64,000 nucleotides of DNA from Corylus avellana (lineage: Eukaryota > Streptophyta > Magnoliopsida > Fagales > Betulaceae): assembly GCF_901000735.1 (NCBI RefSeq), contig NC_081544.1:18987358-19051357 (forward strand). The letters are read 5' to 3'. The position numbers and the translations under genes are program-made. Positions 1 through 10,371 of this stretch are shown here, in pieces; within the stretch, counting starts at the first letter, position 1, and every line of letters starts with the position of its first letter. A model generated the notes under the pieces. It was not told where the DNA came from. It ran no database searches and worked only from the letters and a program-made list of their open reading frames with translations.

Positions 1-376
1 GCCGCATCTCCTTAGAAGATACAATAAGAACTTCCAATTGATATGGTCAACGGCCTTCCATATCAAGCTTACAAAGCAACCCAGGTTCGCCGTATTTGAT
101 GTGGCTGTCCAAGCATTGGTTAGCAATAAGAACTGAATCCAGAATTTGCCTACCTTTGACAAAAGCATTATGGGGCTTAGAGATAATCTTGTCCATGATC
201 CTTTTCATCCTATTGGCAAGAACTTTGGCAATGATCTTCTAAACCCCGCTCACAAGACTAATAGGACGGAAGTTCTTGAGGTTAGAAGCCCCAGACGCCT
301 TCGGAGTTAGAGCAATAAACGTGGCATTAAGGCTTTTTTCAAACTTGCCACGGGCATAGATGTCTAAAAACACCCC
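1..376 (-). mobile_element. L1-type LINE, reverse-transcriptase fragment
   Basis: The minus strand encodes the N-terminal part of an L1 reverse transcriptase: SLNATFIAL-type text, a [12 protein letters not shown] block around 240-300, then an [15 protein letters not shown] block near 100-180. It is close to the LINE copies at 54.2 and 60.5 kb of this window. Homology ends abruptly near 376, as in a 5'-truncated insertion; the 3' part lies beyond position 1. It sits in the intron after the last seen MED23 exon, in the same direction as the gene. Confidence 0.85.
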
Positions 377-752
377 CATGTTAATATGTTAACAAATAGT
401 GATATAGGTAACTAGGAATTATACTTGGGTGCCACCTAGATTCCACTACATGTTACTTACAAATAGTGATACACCCAGAAACTTTGGTCAAGTGGATGCA
501 GGTGCCAGGATACCAAATCCCTGGAAATTCAGGCCTGTCCTAGTATCTCTGATATCATTGTTTTAACAACTAAAGAAGACTGGTGGAAGAATTTGAGATG
601 GGTTCATTATCTTTGGTTAAGAAAAAGAAATAAACAGAACAAAAAGTTAAAAGGGATTATCCAATGCAGCATTCAGATATTAAGTTCATTACAGTCTGTT
701 TACCAAGAAGGCTTTCAAACAAACAGCAGGAATGAATTTAGCATCTCTGTAC
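377..752. other. MED23 intron sequence, no feature recognised
   Basis: AT-rich unique-looking sequence between the L1 fragment and the MED23 donor at 752. I see no open frame, repeat or RNA gene. Confidence 0.6.
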
Positions 753-934
753 CTTATTGAAGAGAGTGTGAGCATTGGCAAGTCTTGGAAGCAATGGACC
801 CATTATACGAAATGCTATTCTCAACATTGCAACTGATGTCACCGGCCTGAGATGTTTAATAATTGCATGGGTCCCTTCTAGCCATTCCTGTGGGAGGTTA
901 CTGAAAAAAGAATGAAGAAGGGCAACTATATTAC
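753..934 (-). CDS. MED23: MED23 exon (last seen; 182 nt)
   Basis: Acceptor TTTTCCAG above 934 and donor AATAAG/GTACAG below 753. Two bases complete the Gly codon from the previous exon. It then reads NIVALLHSFFSNLPQEWL, LRPVTSVAMLRIAFRIMGPL and LANAHTLFNK. The stop reached at 738 is intronic. In plant MED23 roughly 130 more residues follow, so the gene continues past position 1. Confidence 0.92.
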
Positions 935-1357
935 CTGGAAAAGGAATAGCAGGATCAGACTTCGAGTCAGGACCATATAAGTAGATGCACAAAATTAACA
1001 ACAATAGAAAAGGCTTGAGAGCAAAAATTACCTTGAATACAAAATCAACATGCACATGAATTATCTAGATTGCCACAAACTGATTAATTAGCTTACATTC
1101 AAGTAAGCATTCCCTTCCGTAAAGGTTAAAAGCTTCGGCTTCTATAAAGGAACCCATGTAGGACTTTCTTCACTTAAACAATAATTTTCCAAACCAGAAA
1201 AGAAAGTGATTTATCATTTGCACACATCAGGGTTTAACTTATGTCATGCATCTTCTCAGACAATTTTCTTGTCCCCAAGTCATTTAGTTGGATACTGTAT
1301 ATACGTGTTTAAGAATCCTAAAATTCCTTTTGAATAAGCTTGTTCTTTCCTACCATC
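935..1357. other. MED23 intron sequence, no feature recognised
   Basis: Intron sequence between the exon ending at 934 and the LTR element's target duplication at 1358. Nothing recognisable. The short GA-rich tract near 1410-1430 belongs to the LTR that follows. Confidence 0.55.
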
Positions 1358-1362
1358 AGTGC

Positions 1363-1648
1363 TGTAGAATTTTATAATAAAATAAAAAATGTGAAAGGAC
1401 AGTGCAAGAAAGAGAGAGAGAGAAAGAGAGATGCACAAGAAAGGGCTACATCTTGTTTATATTGAATAGATTAAATTTTTTTATTAGTGTATTGAATTGA
1501 TTATACATGCAATACATATAACCCTATTTATAGGAAAAATGGGGTAGGTGGAGTGAATACAAGAAAGGTAATAAAATCTCTAGATTTCGATTACATAATA
1601 AGGAAAATATATCAAACCCCATATGGAAGATTATCCTATATTCTAATA
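1363..1648 (-). repeat. 3' LTR of mini element A
   Basis: Left copy of the long terminal repeat; it follows the polypurine tract on the minus strand. It contains a GA-rich tract (1410-1430) and differs from the other copy by small indels and substitutions, which suggests the insertion is not recent. Confidence 0.85.
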
Positions 1649-2504
1649 TCTCCCCCTCAAACTCAAGGGGGAAACTTGAATTTGGAAAGAAAAATCATTG
1701 ATAATGGTCTGCCAGACAGCCCAATAGTGAAAATCTTCTCATATATCTCATATACCTGAGAAAACATTACTCTGATGCAAAAAAGCTTCTGCAATAGATT
1801 CCCAAATCTTTTTAGAACAATCACAAATTCAACCGTGGTAGCAAACTGGAGTTTCATACTATGCCACAGCCGTCCCTTAACAACAGAATCCTCACTCATC
1901 CAATCCTTAGCCTTATCACTAAATTTTTCTTCAGCATACCAAACACAAATAAGCCAAACTACAACAATAACAAAATTCAACCAACCAACAGCAAATCAAC
2001 CAGATCCGATTCAACTAGAACCACAAAAATAACTCCACAAACCAACAAAAGAGTCAAACTTGGACCAAAACTTCAACAAAACAGCCCCCAGTGCAAGGCC
2101 AATCCGACCAAAAACCAACAGCTAGAAACACAAAAATAAATTCCACAAACCAACCAAAAACCAGCCTTCCTACACTATTTGGCCCCAGTGGAAGGAGACC
2201 CATGCAGCCAAAACACCCAGACAGCTCCAGAATTACAGATGAAAAACAAAAAACAAAAAAACAAAAAAAGGTTGAAATTCCAGAAAATATTGAAAAATAG
2301 AAAACCTATATCAGCTGGCTTAAAAAATTTCCAGAAAAATCACCATAATTACCAAGAGGCTCCGCAACTCAAACCATGTGATTGCCAGAGCTCGGGTGCT
2401 GACATCAGCGTACGGATGCTGATGTCAACATGCCTTTGTCATTCAACAACGACCTTCGGATCGTGTTGACGCCTTTTATGATTAGAATGAATGCTATAAT
2501 ATCA

Positions 2505-2776
2505 TGTAGAATTTTATAATAAAATCAAATATATGAAAAGAGAATGGAGGCAAGAGCGAGGGAAACGAGAGAGACAAGAAATGGCTACATCTTGTTTATA
2601 TTGAATTGATTATATTTCTAATACAAATGACCCTATTAGGGAAATGGGATATGTAGAGTGAATTCAAGAAAGGTAATCAAATCTCTAGCATTTGATGACA
2701 ATCAGACATCTATGGTAGATACTTAATAAGGAAAGTATGTCAAACCTAAAATGGAAGCTTATCCTATATTCTAACA
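2505..2776 (-). repeat. 5' LTR of mini element A
   Basis: Right copy of the repeat, upstream of the degenerate primer-binding site on the minus strand. Ends in a canonical CA on the plus strand, followed directly by the AGTGC duplication. Confidence 0.85.
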
Positions 2777-2781
2777 AGTGC

Positions 2782-3262
2782 TTCACACAGGGCTTTTGCA
2801 CCTGGGGTTGACCAAGACAATTTGCTGGCCAAATGCACAATCTTTTCTTGAAAAGCAAGACTTTGGAAACTACATCACATATTTATATCCAAATAAATAA
2901 ATATCTGTATAATTGTCTAAGTCCAAGTCTTTTAAGAAAAAAAAAACAAATAGATGAGATTTGGCCCCATCACATCTATATCTAAAAAATATTGTTTTCT
3001 TGAACATGAATAAATAAAAGAATCTCAATTTCTGGAAATGTTACGCCCTCCAAAGGCATCATAATAGAGGGTAAGTTATTGAGAATTGTCATAAAATGGA
3101 TACCAGGCTTTAATATTTTTACCTTTTGCATAATGGAAATCACTTGAGCCGCATTCTCTAATGATCAATTAAGTGTAAATGAAATTCATATTGGAATAAT
3201 CTTAGAATCTTATGCAAAAAAATGAGTGGTCTAGCAGTAATAGCCACCATATATTAGCATAC
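2782..3262. other. MED23 intron sequence, no feature recognised
   Basis: Intron between mini element A and the donor at 3262. AT-rich with an A run near 2940; no element or gene seen. Confidence 0.55.
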
Positions 3263-4037
3263 CGATGGCTGTTGAGGTATTGTCTTGAGCAGCCCATGTT
3301 GGATCCAACAAAGCATAGCCAACAGCAGAATCTAGTTCACCCGGTGACCTTTTCCCATCAGTGAGCCACCAACTCTCTTTTATTATACGGGATGCCTCCA
3401 CATAAAGTTGTGCATGAAAATCAGGAGGGAGCTGAGCCAGTAGGAGACCACAAGCTTGGATCAATAAGCACGACAGTTGTTGGCATGTATAACCACTTCG
3501 AGAAACAATGTTAGAGGTATTTATTCCTGAAACTGAAGAAGTTGATCTGCCTGCACCCAAGGAATCTGTGCTTCCCCCTGAAGGTGATGTTGGCAAAACA
3601 GAAGTTTGCCCAACACCATTTGGAGCCCCATTCAGACCATTGCTGGATTGAATTAGTGTTGGTTGTATATTGACAACTATCTGGACCAGTGAAGAAACAA
3701 TCTTGGATGCGGACACAGGGAGAGAGAGTAATTCTATGACAGCAGTTTCAAGTACCAGTTGAGTGTAGGTGCCAGGATCCTGAATTTGGTAAAATGCTTT
3801 TTGGCCCTCAGAAGCATTCGCCAGCCCAGATTGAGATGTTATTGCAGTCTTATTATGAGGAGCACGCACTGTATTACATGAAGGATCTCCCAATGATCCC
3901 AATTTTGAGTTGTTATGTAATGGAGGTATAACATTATTCACAAGTCCCAATAAGAGAGTGGCGAAATAGTCCATAGGTGGGCACATGACAGGATTTGATG
4001 AACTAATGTGCTGTGGAAATGACTCTGAAAAAGGTAT
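3263..4037 (-). CDS. MED23: MED23 exon (775 nt, largest)
   Basis: Acceptor GTTTCAG above 4037 and donor ATCG/GTATGC below 3263. The protein starts IPFSESFPQHISSSNP, has PPMDYFATLLLGLVNNVIPP, a Ser/Gly-rich low-complexity stretch around 3530-3660 (GGSTDSLGAGRSTSSVSG), then SYTCQQL-type and LLAQLPPDFHAQLYVEASRI motifs, and ends TSTAIG. The reading frame continues to a stop at 3231, but the GTATGC donor and the conserved join to the next exon show that 3231-3262 is intron. Confidence 0.93.
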
Positions 4038-4122
4038 CTGAAACAAATTTGGAGGCCAATAAGATGTTGGAGGAGAACTTACATTCCAAAGGACCACAAA
4101 AGTAACAAAGAACTATCATTAC

Positions 4123-4363
4123 CTTGCTGAGATCTAGTATATTCAATACATCGACTATGAGCTTTCCAGGAAGATGACCATAGAAATACGCAAGTATATC
4201 ACGAACAAATGTAAATCTTAGAGGGTGGTAAGCAAGAAGTGGAGAATACATGGCAAGAATTCTGTCAGCTGGATCTATGGCATCATTCTCAATAAGTCTA
4301 TAAACAATTAAGGGGATCACTGGAAGCAATCGTGCTGCAACATCATCAAAGAACGTGGGATAC
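4123..4363 (-). CDS. MED23: MED23 exon (241 nt)
   Basis: Acceptor CTTCACAG above 4363 and donor AGCAAG/GTAATG below 4123. The first base completes the Arg codon begun at 15911. It then reads YPTFFDDVAARLLPVIP, SPLLAYHPLRFTFVRDIL and AYFYGHLPGKL, ending NILDLSK in phase 0. This is one of the most conserved blocks of plant MED23. Confidence 0.93.
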
Positions 4364-4830
4364 CTGTGAAGCATATTCAAGGAATCTCAATCACTATGCA
4401 ACCCTCAAGACATATAAGACTCTAGCAAATATATCAATAACAAAACCCTGTAAGATACACTTAAAATAACACTACCACAGATGATCAGACATTAAACAAT
4501 ACAAAATAGATGACACCAATAGCTTGAGTATCATAATTATTCTACATAAAACATAGGAAAATGAATAGGTACTCAACGTCACACAAACAGGTTGCATCAA
4601 GGACCATGATGATTCTCTGAAGAAAAGTAGATCATGATGATGCTTTGGAGAGAAGTCTTCGATGCTGATGTATATCTCTTACCCAAAGAAAGAGATTTCA
4701 GAAAGCATATACAATTTCAGGTTACTAACTTGACTGCCAGAAAGATGGGCAATAAAAGAAACCATTGTGGTTATCTGTTTTACTCAGAGGCCTTTGTATG
4801 ATGACCACGATCTTTGAAGGAATAAAGACT
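4364..4830. other. MED23 intron sequence, no feature recognised
   Basis: First 470 bp of the 11.5 kb intron, upstream of the tandem duplication at 4833. Nothing recognisable. Confidence 0.55.
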
Positions 4831-4832
4831 TG

Positions 4833-5094
4833 TTTTAATACTACAAGAAGAGTTACTGTAATTAGAAAACTTCAAAACGCTTAGTCTTATTGCCTGTGAT
4901 CTTGCATAAAGATTGACAAAGAAAACAAATTTGACGGAATGAGGACGAGTTGAAGGACTTGTTATTTTAATACTACAAGACGCGGTACTGTAATCAGAAA
5001 ACTTCAAAACCCTTAGCCTGATTGGAAGTGATCTTGCACAAAGGTTGACAAAGAAAACAAATTTGACAGAATAAGTACAAGTTGAAGGAACTAC
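4833..5094. repeat. Tandem duplication, period about 132 bp, two copies
   Basis: Copies start at 4833 and 4965, both with TTTTAATACTACAAG, and share AGAAAACTTCAAAAC and GACAAAGAAAACAAATTTGAC. Divergence between the copies is moderate. The minus strand is open through both copies, but the two repeats simply duplicate one frame and I do not call it a gene. Confidence 0.8.
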
Positions 5095-6276
5095 ACAGGC
5101 AAACGCAGCAGAAAACAAGAAAAAACATAACAGTGTGATTTAGAAATATGCAAGTTTATTTATTCATCAAAAAGAAAAGTACTATGCAAGTGTATAATTG
5201 CGAGTATACCCAACTATATTGCAGAACTTGTGCATGACCTGGAGCACAAGTCCTGGGTAGTGCTAGGCAGACAGAAAAACTATTTAAAATCTTCACATCC
5301 TTCCCTTTGACTTACATGTCCTAAAGCACTTATCCCGTGAAGGCATCTCAAACACATACAAATAAACGTTACTGTAATTGGCTAAATAATATAAACTAAT
5401 AATTTTCTGGACATCTTAGTTTGGGCCATTATGTGTGGACTTTGGATCATTTATGCAGTTCAAAAAGGAAAAAAAAAAAAAATGCATAGACTACAACATT
5501 CCTCTCCCTGGTTATGATATTTCTTCATCACAAAACAGAGCAAATAGACCTTGATTTGTAGCCATGGAAACAAGTATCGAGCATTTATATGGAACAAACT
5601 GCAACTACCCAAAGCCAAAACAACAAGAAAGTGACTTCATTCATGAATAATTTGTAAGACTTGTTTGGAGCACCAGCGATGCACATGGTTCTTTTAAGGT
5701 GATAAATTATCTAGTAGATTAGTAAATTTAATTAATCAATTCTTTGTTTTAGCCTACATATAAATAACATTGTTTGATCAAATTCTTTGACATAATATTT
5801 TAGCAAATATAATACTATTTTAGTAAGTAAAGCAATTTATTAAAAAACGCAAAAGACGCAACCCACATAGATATAAAGTGTATGAAAGAAACACCTAGCT
5901 AAAGGAAGAAAAAAGCTCAAGAAAAACATAAAAACTAGAAATATTTGAGTCAAAGGCATATTAGATCTAGTAAGCCAGAGGTAGAGAGACCCTCCCTCTT
6001 GGTGTACAATTGGGAGCAAAAGATAATATATAATCAGCAAATTAGATCTACATTTCATTCTTATTTAATATAAAAAGTAATTTTCCTATTAATTATGAAA
6101 TATTAAATATCTCCACTAATCCAAATCAACATACTTTTATAGTTCTAATCACATTACTCAAATAACAACGATGCTCAAGTTAAAAGTTAATCCTTTTAAG
6201 TTTTACTCAATCAAGGGTAATTTAGTCATCTCAATTTATAAATTATTAAATGCCTATAATGGGTCAAATAAGCCAC
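5095..6276. other. MED23 intron sequence with a possible LINE tail remnant
   Basis: AT-rich intron sequence. Around 5835-5900 the pattern ATTAAAAAACGCAAAAGACG, then GCAACCC, resembles a decayed minus-strand copy of the LINE 3' end seen intact at 16540. Otherwise nothing is recognised. Confidence 0.4.
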
Positions 6277-6532
6277 TGTTTATCAGACCAAATCAAACTC
6301 TACCTACTAGAGATAAGTAGAGGATGAAGATAAGGAAGATAAACATCAAGTGTCAATAGAAGAATACTTGTGATAGGACTCTAGTGTTATCTATATTCTA
6401 TAGTATTTAACTTGTATTGTTAGTATAGAGTTAAGTTAGATGTTTATATGTAACTCAATGTTGACTATATATACAAACACTACCATACCGGTTGAGGTAG
6501 GCAGCATTACATAAAATCCTATATGGTAAACA
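6277..6532 (+). repeat. 5' LTR of the Copia element
   Basis: Starts TGTTTATCAGACC and ends GGTAAACA. It matches 9378-9457 and then 14951-15092 in order, which shows that the 3' LTR was whole before the LINE landed. Shared blocks include GATGAAGATAAGGAAGATAA and ATGTAACTCAATGTT. Confidence 0.85.
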
Positions 6533-6559
6533 AAAATCTTATATCTGTAAATCAATTTA

Positions 6560-9329
6560 CTCGTGACAATGGCTTTGCTGCCCATATTGGACAGAAAGTT
6601 CCCATGGATGATTGGCACCGTTGGTTAGGCCACCCTGCTCCCTCCCATTGTTCGTTGTGTTCTTCGCTCAAATAGACTTCCAGTATCTTCCTCATCTCGC
6701 ACTAGTTCAATTTGTTCATTGTGTCAACAAGGCAAAAGCCACCGTCTACATTTTCCAGTGTCTATGTCTGTGTCTAGCAACCCTTTACAACAACTCTATC
6801 TTGATGTATGGGGCCTTGCTCCGTTATTCTCAATCAATAATAAGTTTTATTTTTGCATTGTTGGTGACTTCACCAAATATATCTCTGGTTATTCCCCATC
6901 ACACACAAATCCGAAGTTTCTGCTATTTTTCTTCGTTTAAAAGAATAGTTGAAAACTATTTTGGCATAAACATCCAAGCCGTTCAAAGCGACAATGAAGG
7001 GGAGTTTTTTCCTCTCCAATCTACCCTACCATCAATGGGCATCACTAATAGATCGAGTTGTCCTCACACTCATCATCAAATGGGTTATGTTGAGCGCCAC
7101 CATAGACACATTTTTTTTTGATAAGTAATAATGAGCGCCACCATAGACACATTGTAGCGACAAGACTCACTCTCCTTGCCATGGTTAGAGCACCTCTAAC
7201 ATTGGACTTTGCTTCCGAAAGAGCAACATACCTTATCAACCGTCTCCCTTCAAAGGTCACCCAACATAAGTCTCCCTTTCAACTTCTCTTCAATCTCACC
7301 CCCGACTACAAATTCCTCAAAACATTTGGTTGTGAATGCTGGCCCTTCCTTAGACCTTATAACCAACATAAGTTAGATTTCTGTTCCAAGTCATGTGTTT
7401 TCACTGGCTACAGTAAAGAGCACCAAGGCTACAAATGCCTACATCTTCCCACTGGGAAGCTGTATATTACTCGTCATGTTGTGTTCAACGAGTCATCCTT
7501 CCTATTCTCCAATAGCAAAAAGATGTCCTCTATTCCTCCCAATGTCCCTCCATCCATTCCAGCCACATTCAACCTACCATCTCAGCCAATTCAAACCTCC
7601 CCATTGTCCTCCATTACTTCCACCAACTCATCCCCCACCGCTGTCTCCATTACCCCTTCCTCAAGCAGCAGTCCTAGTGCAATCTCCACGCAAGCCTCAT
7701 CTAATTCCTCCATTGATTCTGCTGAACAAGGACCTCCCCCACATACACACGGGATGGCAACTTGTTCTCAGCATGGTATCTTCCAGCCATGGCAACTCAT
7801 TGATGGGAGAATTAAATATCCACCAAGAGCTCTCACTACAAGCTTACAATATGAGGAAAGTGAACCTACTTGCTATACTATTGCATTCAAAGATCAAGTG
7901 GCGGCAAGCCATGAATGAGGAGTTTGACGCTCTCCTAAAAAACGATACTTGGTATATCGTCAACTCCTCTCCCTCTATGAATATTGTTGGTTCCAAGTGG
8001 GTATTCAGAATCAAGCGTAGAACTGATGCCAGTATAGAAAGATACAAAGCTAGATTTGTTGCTAAAGGCTTTCATCAACAGTGAGGTATTGATTATGCTT
8101 AAACTTATAGCCCTGTTGTGAAACCTATCACTATACGAACTATCCTCACCATTGCCCTCGTGGAGAACTGGAAAGTTCATCAAATTGATGTCAGCAATGC
8201 ATTTCTACATAGATTTATTAATGAAGATGTGTACATGGCACAACCCCTGGGTTACATTCATCCAACCTCACCCCATGCAGTTTGCAAGCTACATAAGGCC
8301 CTATACGGACTCAAACAAGCCCCAAAGGCCTAGTTCTCTCGTCTCAGCAACCAGCTAGTGGAACTCAACTTTACCTCTTCAAAATCTGACTCATCTTTGT
8401 TTCTTTACAAGAAAAATGGAGCAAAAATCTATGTACTAATCTATGTTGATGACATCATCATAACTAGTTCTCATGAGGATGCCATATCCAAGCTCATCAC
8501 CGACCTCCAACACTCCTTTACAATCAAGGATCTCGGCCAACTACACTTTTTCCTAGGTGTTGAAGCAACATGGACTGCCAATGGTCTTCATCTCTCACAG
8601 CAACGTTACATTCATGATCCACTGTCAAAGACCAATATGTTGCTAGCAAAACCTATCTCTTCTCCAATGTCAGCATCATCTACATTAAGTAAGTTTGAAG
8701 GTTCTACAATTACGGATCCAACACTATACCGTAGCAGAGTGGGCTCTCTACAATACCTCTCAACCACAAGACCGAACCTCTCCTTCGCCGTTAACAAGGT
8801 GTCACAGTTCATGCAAGACCCCCGGGAACCGCACTGGGTTGCTGTCAAATGCATACTACGTTATCTCAAAGCCACAAGTGATGACACTTTCTTCATATCC
8901 AGGTCATCTTCACGTCAACTAGTAGCATTCTCGGATTCATATTGGGTTGGAAGCCCTGATGATCGCCACTCAACATCTAGCTCCAGCACCTTCCTTGGCA
9001 GTAACCTACCATCACGGAGCTCCAAAAAGCAACCTACAGTTTCTAGGTCCAACACTGAATCAGAATATAAGGCTTTAGCCAATTCCTCTACTGAATTAAC
9101 TTGAATTAAATCTCTCTTGGGTGAACTTGGAATCTCTTTACCTAATGTTCCAATTCTAGATTGTGATAATATTGGAGCAACGTATCTTACTTCCAACCCT
9201 ATGTTTCATGCTCGAACAAAGCACATCACTATTGACTATCACTTCTTATGTGAACAGCGGCATCCAAAAGTCTTGATGTTTGGTTCATCTCCGGGGGGGG
9301 TGATATTCTCACAAAGCCTCTAGTCACAC
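6560..9329 (+). pseudogene. Copia pol remnant (integrase, reverse transcriptase, RNase H)
   Basis: Order of domains: GAG-pre-integrase with WHRWLGHP near 6610; integrase core pieces at 6800-7250; integrase C-terminus and a Ser/Pro-rich linker to 7760; reverse transcriptase from WVFRIKRRTDASIERYKARF near 8000, QIDVSNAFLH near 8180, ALYGLKQAP near 8300 and the catalytic YVDDIIITS near 8440; RNase H with SDSYWVGSPDDRHS near 8930 and SRSNTESEYKALA near 9050. It is not functional: stops at 8083, 8100, 8331 and 9102 and several frameshifts. A 21-bp LINE tail with its target duplication interrupts integrase at 7111. The 8331 and 9102 stops stand where Copia proteins have Trp. Confidence 0.88.
7111..7131 (-). 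mobile_element. Micro-LINE insertion: only the last bases and A-tail of a LINE
   Basis: The 21 bp TTTTTTTTTGATAAGTAATAA interrupt the Copia integrase, read on the minus strand as a LINE 3' end TTACTTATC plus an A-tail. The same terminus closes the full-length LINEs at 26110, 42210 and 56505. A 20-bp sequence starting TGAGCGCCACC is repeated exactly on both sides (7091-7110 and 7132-7151), as expected for target-primed reverse transcription that stopped almost at once. Confidence 0.85.
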
Positions 9330-9377
9330 AACTCAAGTCCAATCTAAACGTTAGATCTCCACCGTCAAGATTGCAAG

Positions 9378-9457
9378 GGTATATTAGACCAAATCAAAAT
9401 CTACCTACTAGAGATAACGTAGAGGATGAAGATAAGGAAGATAAACATTAAGTGCCA
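9378..9457 (+). repeat. 3' LTR of the Copia element, left part
   Basis: Matches the first 80 bp or so of the 5' LTR (GACCAAATCAAAATCTACCT and following). The terminal TG is mutated to GG. The LTR breaks at AAGTGCCA (9450-9457), the target duplication of the inserted LINE. Confidence 0.83.
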
Positions 9458-9839
9458 GAGATGATAATAAGCAAAAATGCCACAGAACATGCCGATAAGG
9501 GCATTGACCAACCCAATGATGGAACTCTAAGGCAGTAGAGGCGGCAACAGGAGGAGGGGAGATTGCGAATGCATCTGGGCAGGCCGGAATCAGAGCAGAA
9601 CCCATTGGTGCCAACGTAGGAGGTATGGGACAGCCTCTAGGTCAGGAAACGCAGAAACTACTACACACAGACATTGTCAGCGACGCTCAGCTGACGGCTG
9701 GAGACTCGCAATGGACTGGTAAGGGCAGCGATCACCGGCGGTAGTAGAAGGAAGAGGGCTGGATCATGGGCTATATAGGGAGGGTCGAATGATGAATATA
9801 GGAAGTGTGGATGGAGGATGGGAATTAGTAGTCACTGGG

Positions 9840-10064
9840 AGGAAGAAAATCTGGTTGAGGGTGAAGGTGAAAAGGTCATTGGGGGGAAGAAAATCTGGGT
9901 GAGGGTAAGGGCGAAAAGGTCACTGGGGAGGAAGAAAATCTGGTTGAGGGTGAAGGTGAAAACGTCACTGGGGGGAAGAAAATCTGGGTGAGGGTGAGAG
10001 CGAAAAGGTCACTGAGGAGGAAGAAAATCTGGTTGAGGGTGAGGGTGAAAAGGACAAGGCAGTG
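9840..10064 (+). repeat. Coding minisatellite in LINE ORF1, five 44/45-bp units
   Basis: GAAGAAAATCTGG recurs at 9842, 9886, 9931, 9975 and 10020, giving spacings of 44, 45, 44 and 45 bp. Units alternate between a TTGAGGGTGAAGGTGAAAA type and a GTGAGGGTAAGGGCGAAAA type, so the higher-order unit is 89 bp. As 89 is not a multiple of three, successive pairs change reading frame. In the ORF1 frame the last unit reads EEENLVEGEGEKDK, an acidic stretch. Confidence 0.88.
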
Positions 10065-10371
10065 GTTGTATTTACTGGAGTTGAAAGGGAAGAACCTGCG
10101 ATGTGGGAAATTGAACCTCTGGCAACAGTGGGGGAACAGGAAAAGAATTCACCAATGCCTACAGAGTGGGTGTTTGAGAGAGTGAGAGACCTTTGCTATG
10201 CTTTGGGACTATCCTGTGATGGTCATGAAGAAGAAATGACGGCTCTCTTCTCTGATATTGAAGCTAAAAGAGATGGGAGAAGGGCGGAGGCGGTGATTGA
10301 TGTGAGTGAAAAGTCTGGCATTAGAGGAAGTCGCAAGTTAAAGTGATTGGAGTGTTCAATCAATTATGATG
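9980..10371 (+). pseudogene. LINE ORF1, C-terminal part
   Basis: After the acidic repeats the frame reads FERVRDLCYALGLSCDGHEE, then DIEAKRDGRR and LECSINYD, the conserved ORF1 C-terminal pattern seen in every LINE here (a short helix with CxxLGLSCDG, then LECSINY). A stop lies just before LECSINY at 10344. ORF1 of plant L1s is thought to bind RNA; the conserved N-terminal domain is missing from this copy. Confidence 0.75.

Larger units (their letters stand above)
1363..2776 (-). mobile_element. Complete non-autonomous mini LTR retrotransposon A
   Basis: Two direct repeats, 1363-1648 (286 bp) and 2505-2776 (272 bp), both begin TGTAGAATTTTATAATAAAA and end CTAATA or CTAACA, matching the TG...CA rule. 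They are flanked by a perfect 5-bp target duplication, AGTGC (1358-1362 and 2777-2781). On the minus strand, the bases next to the upper LTR (2493-2504) match 9 of 12 positions of an initiator-tRNA-Met primer-binding site, and TTGAGGGGGAGA at about 1649-1665 is a polypurine tract. The 856-bp internal region has no gag or pol reading frame. The element must have been moved by enzymes of another, probably Copia-type, element. It has the same direction as MED23. Confidence 0.88.

Noticed and set aside
738..752. Apparent C-terminus of MED23 at 738
   Set aside because: An AAG/GTACAG donor lies at 753/752, and the family protein continues well beyond this point.
3231..3262. MED23 reading frame continuing to a stop at 3231, as if the protein ended there
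   Set aside because: A GTATGC donor at 3262 joins in phase to the exon at 934, whose protein is the conserved continuation. The extra residues are intron.
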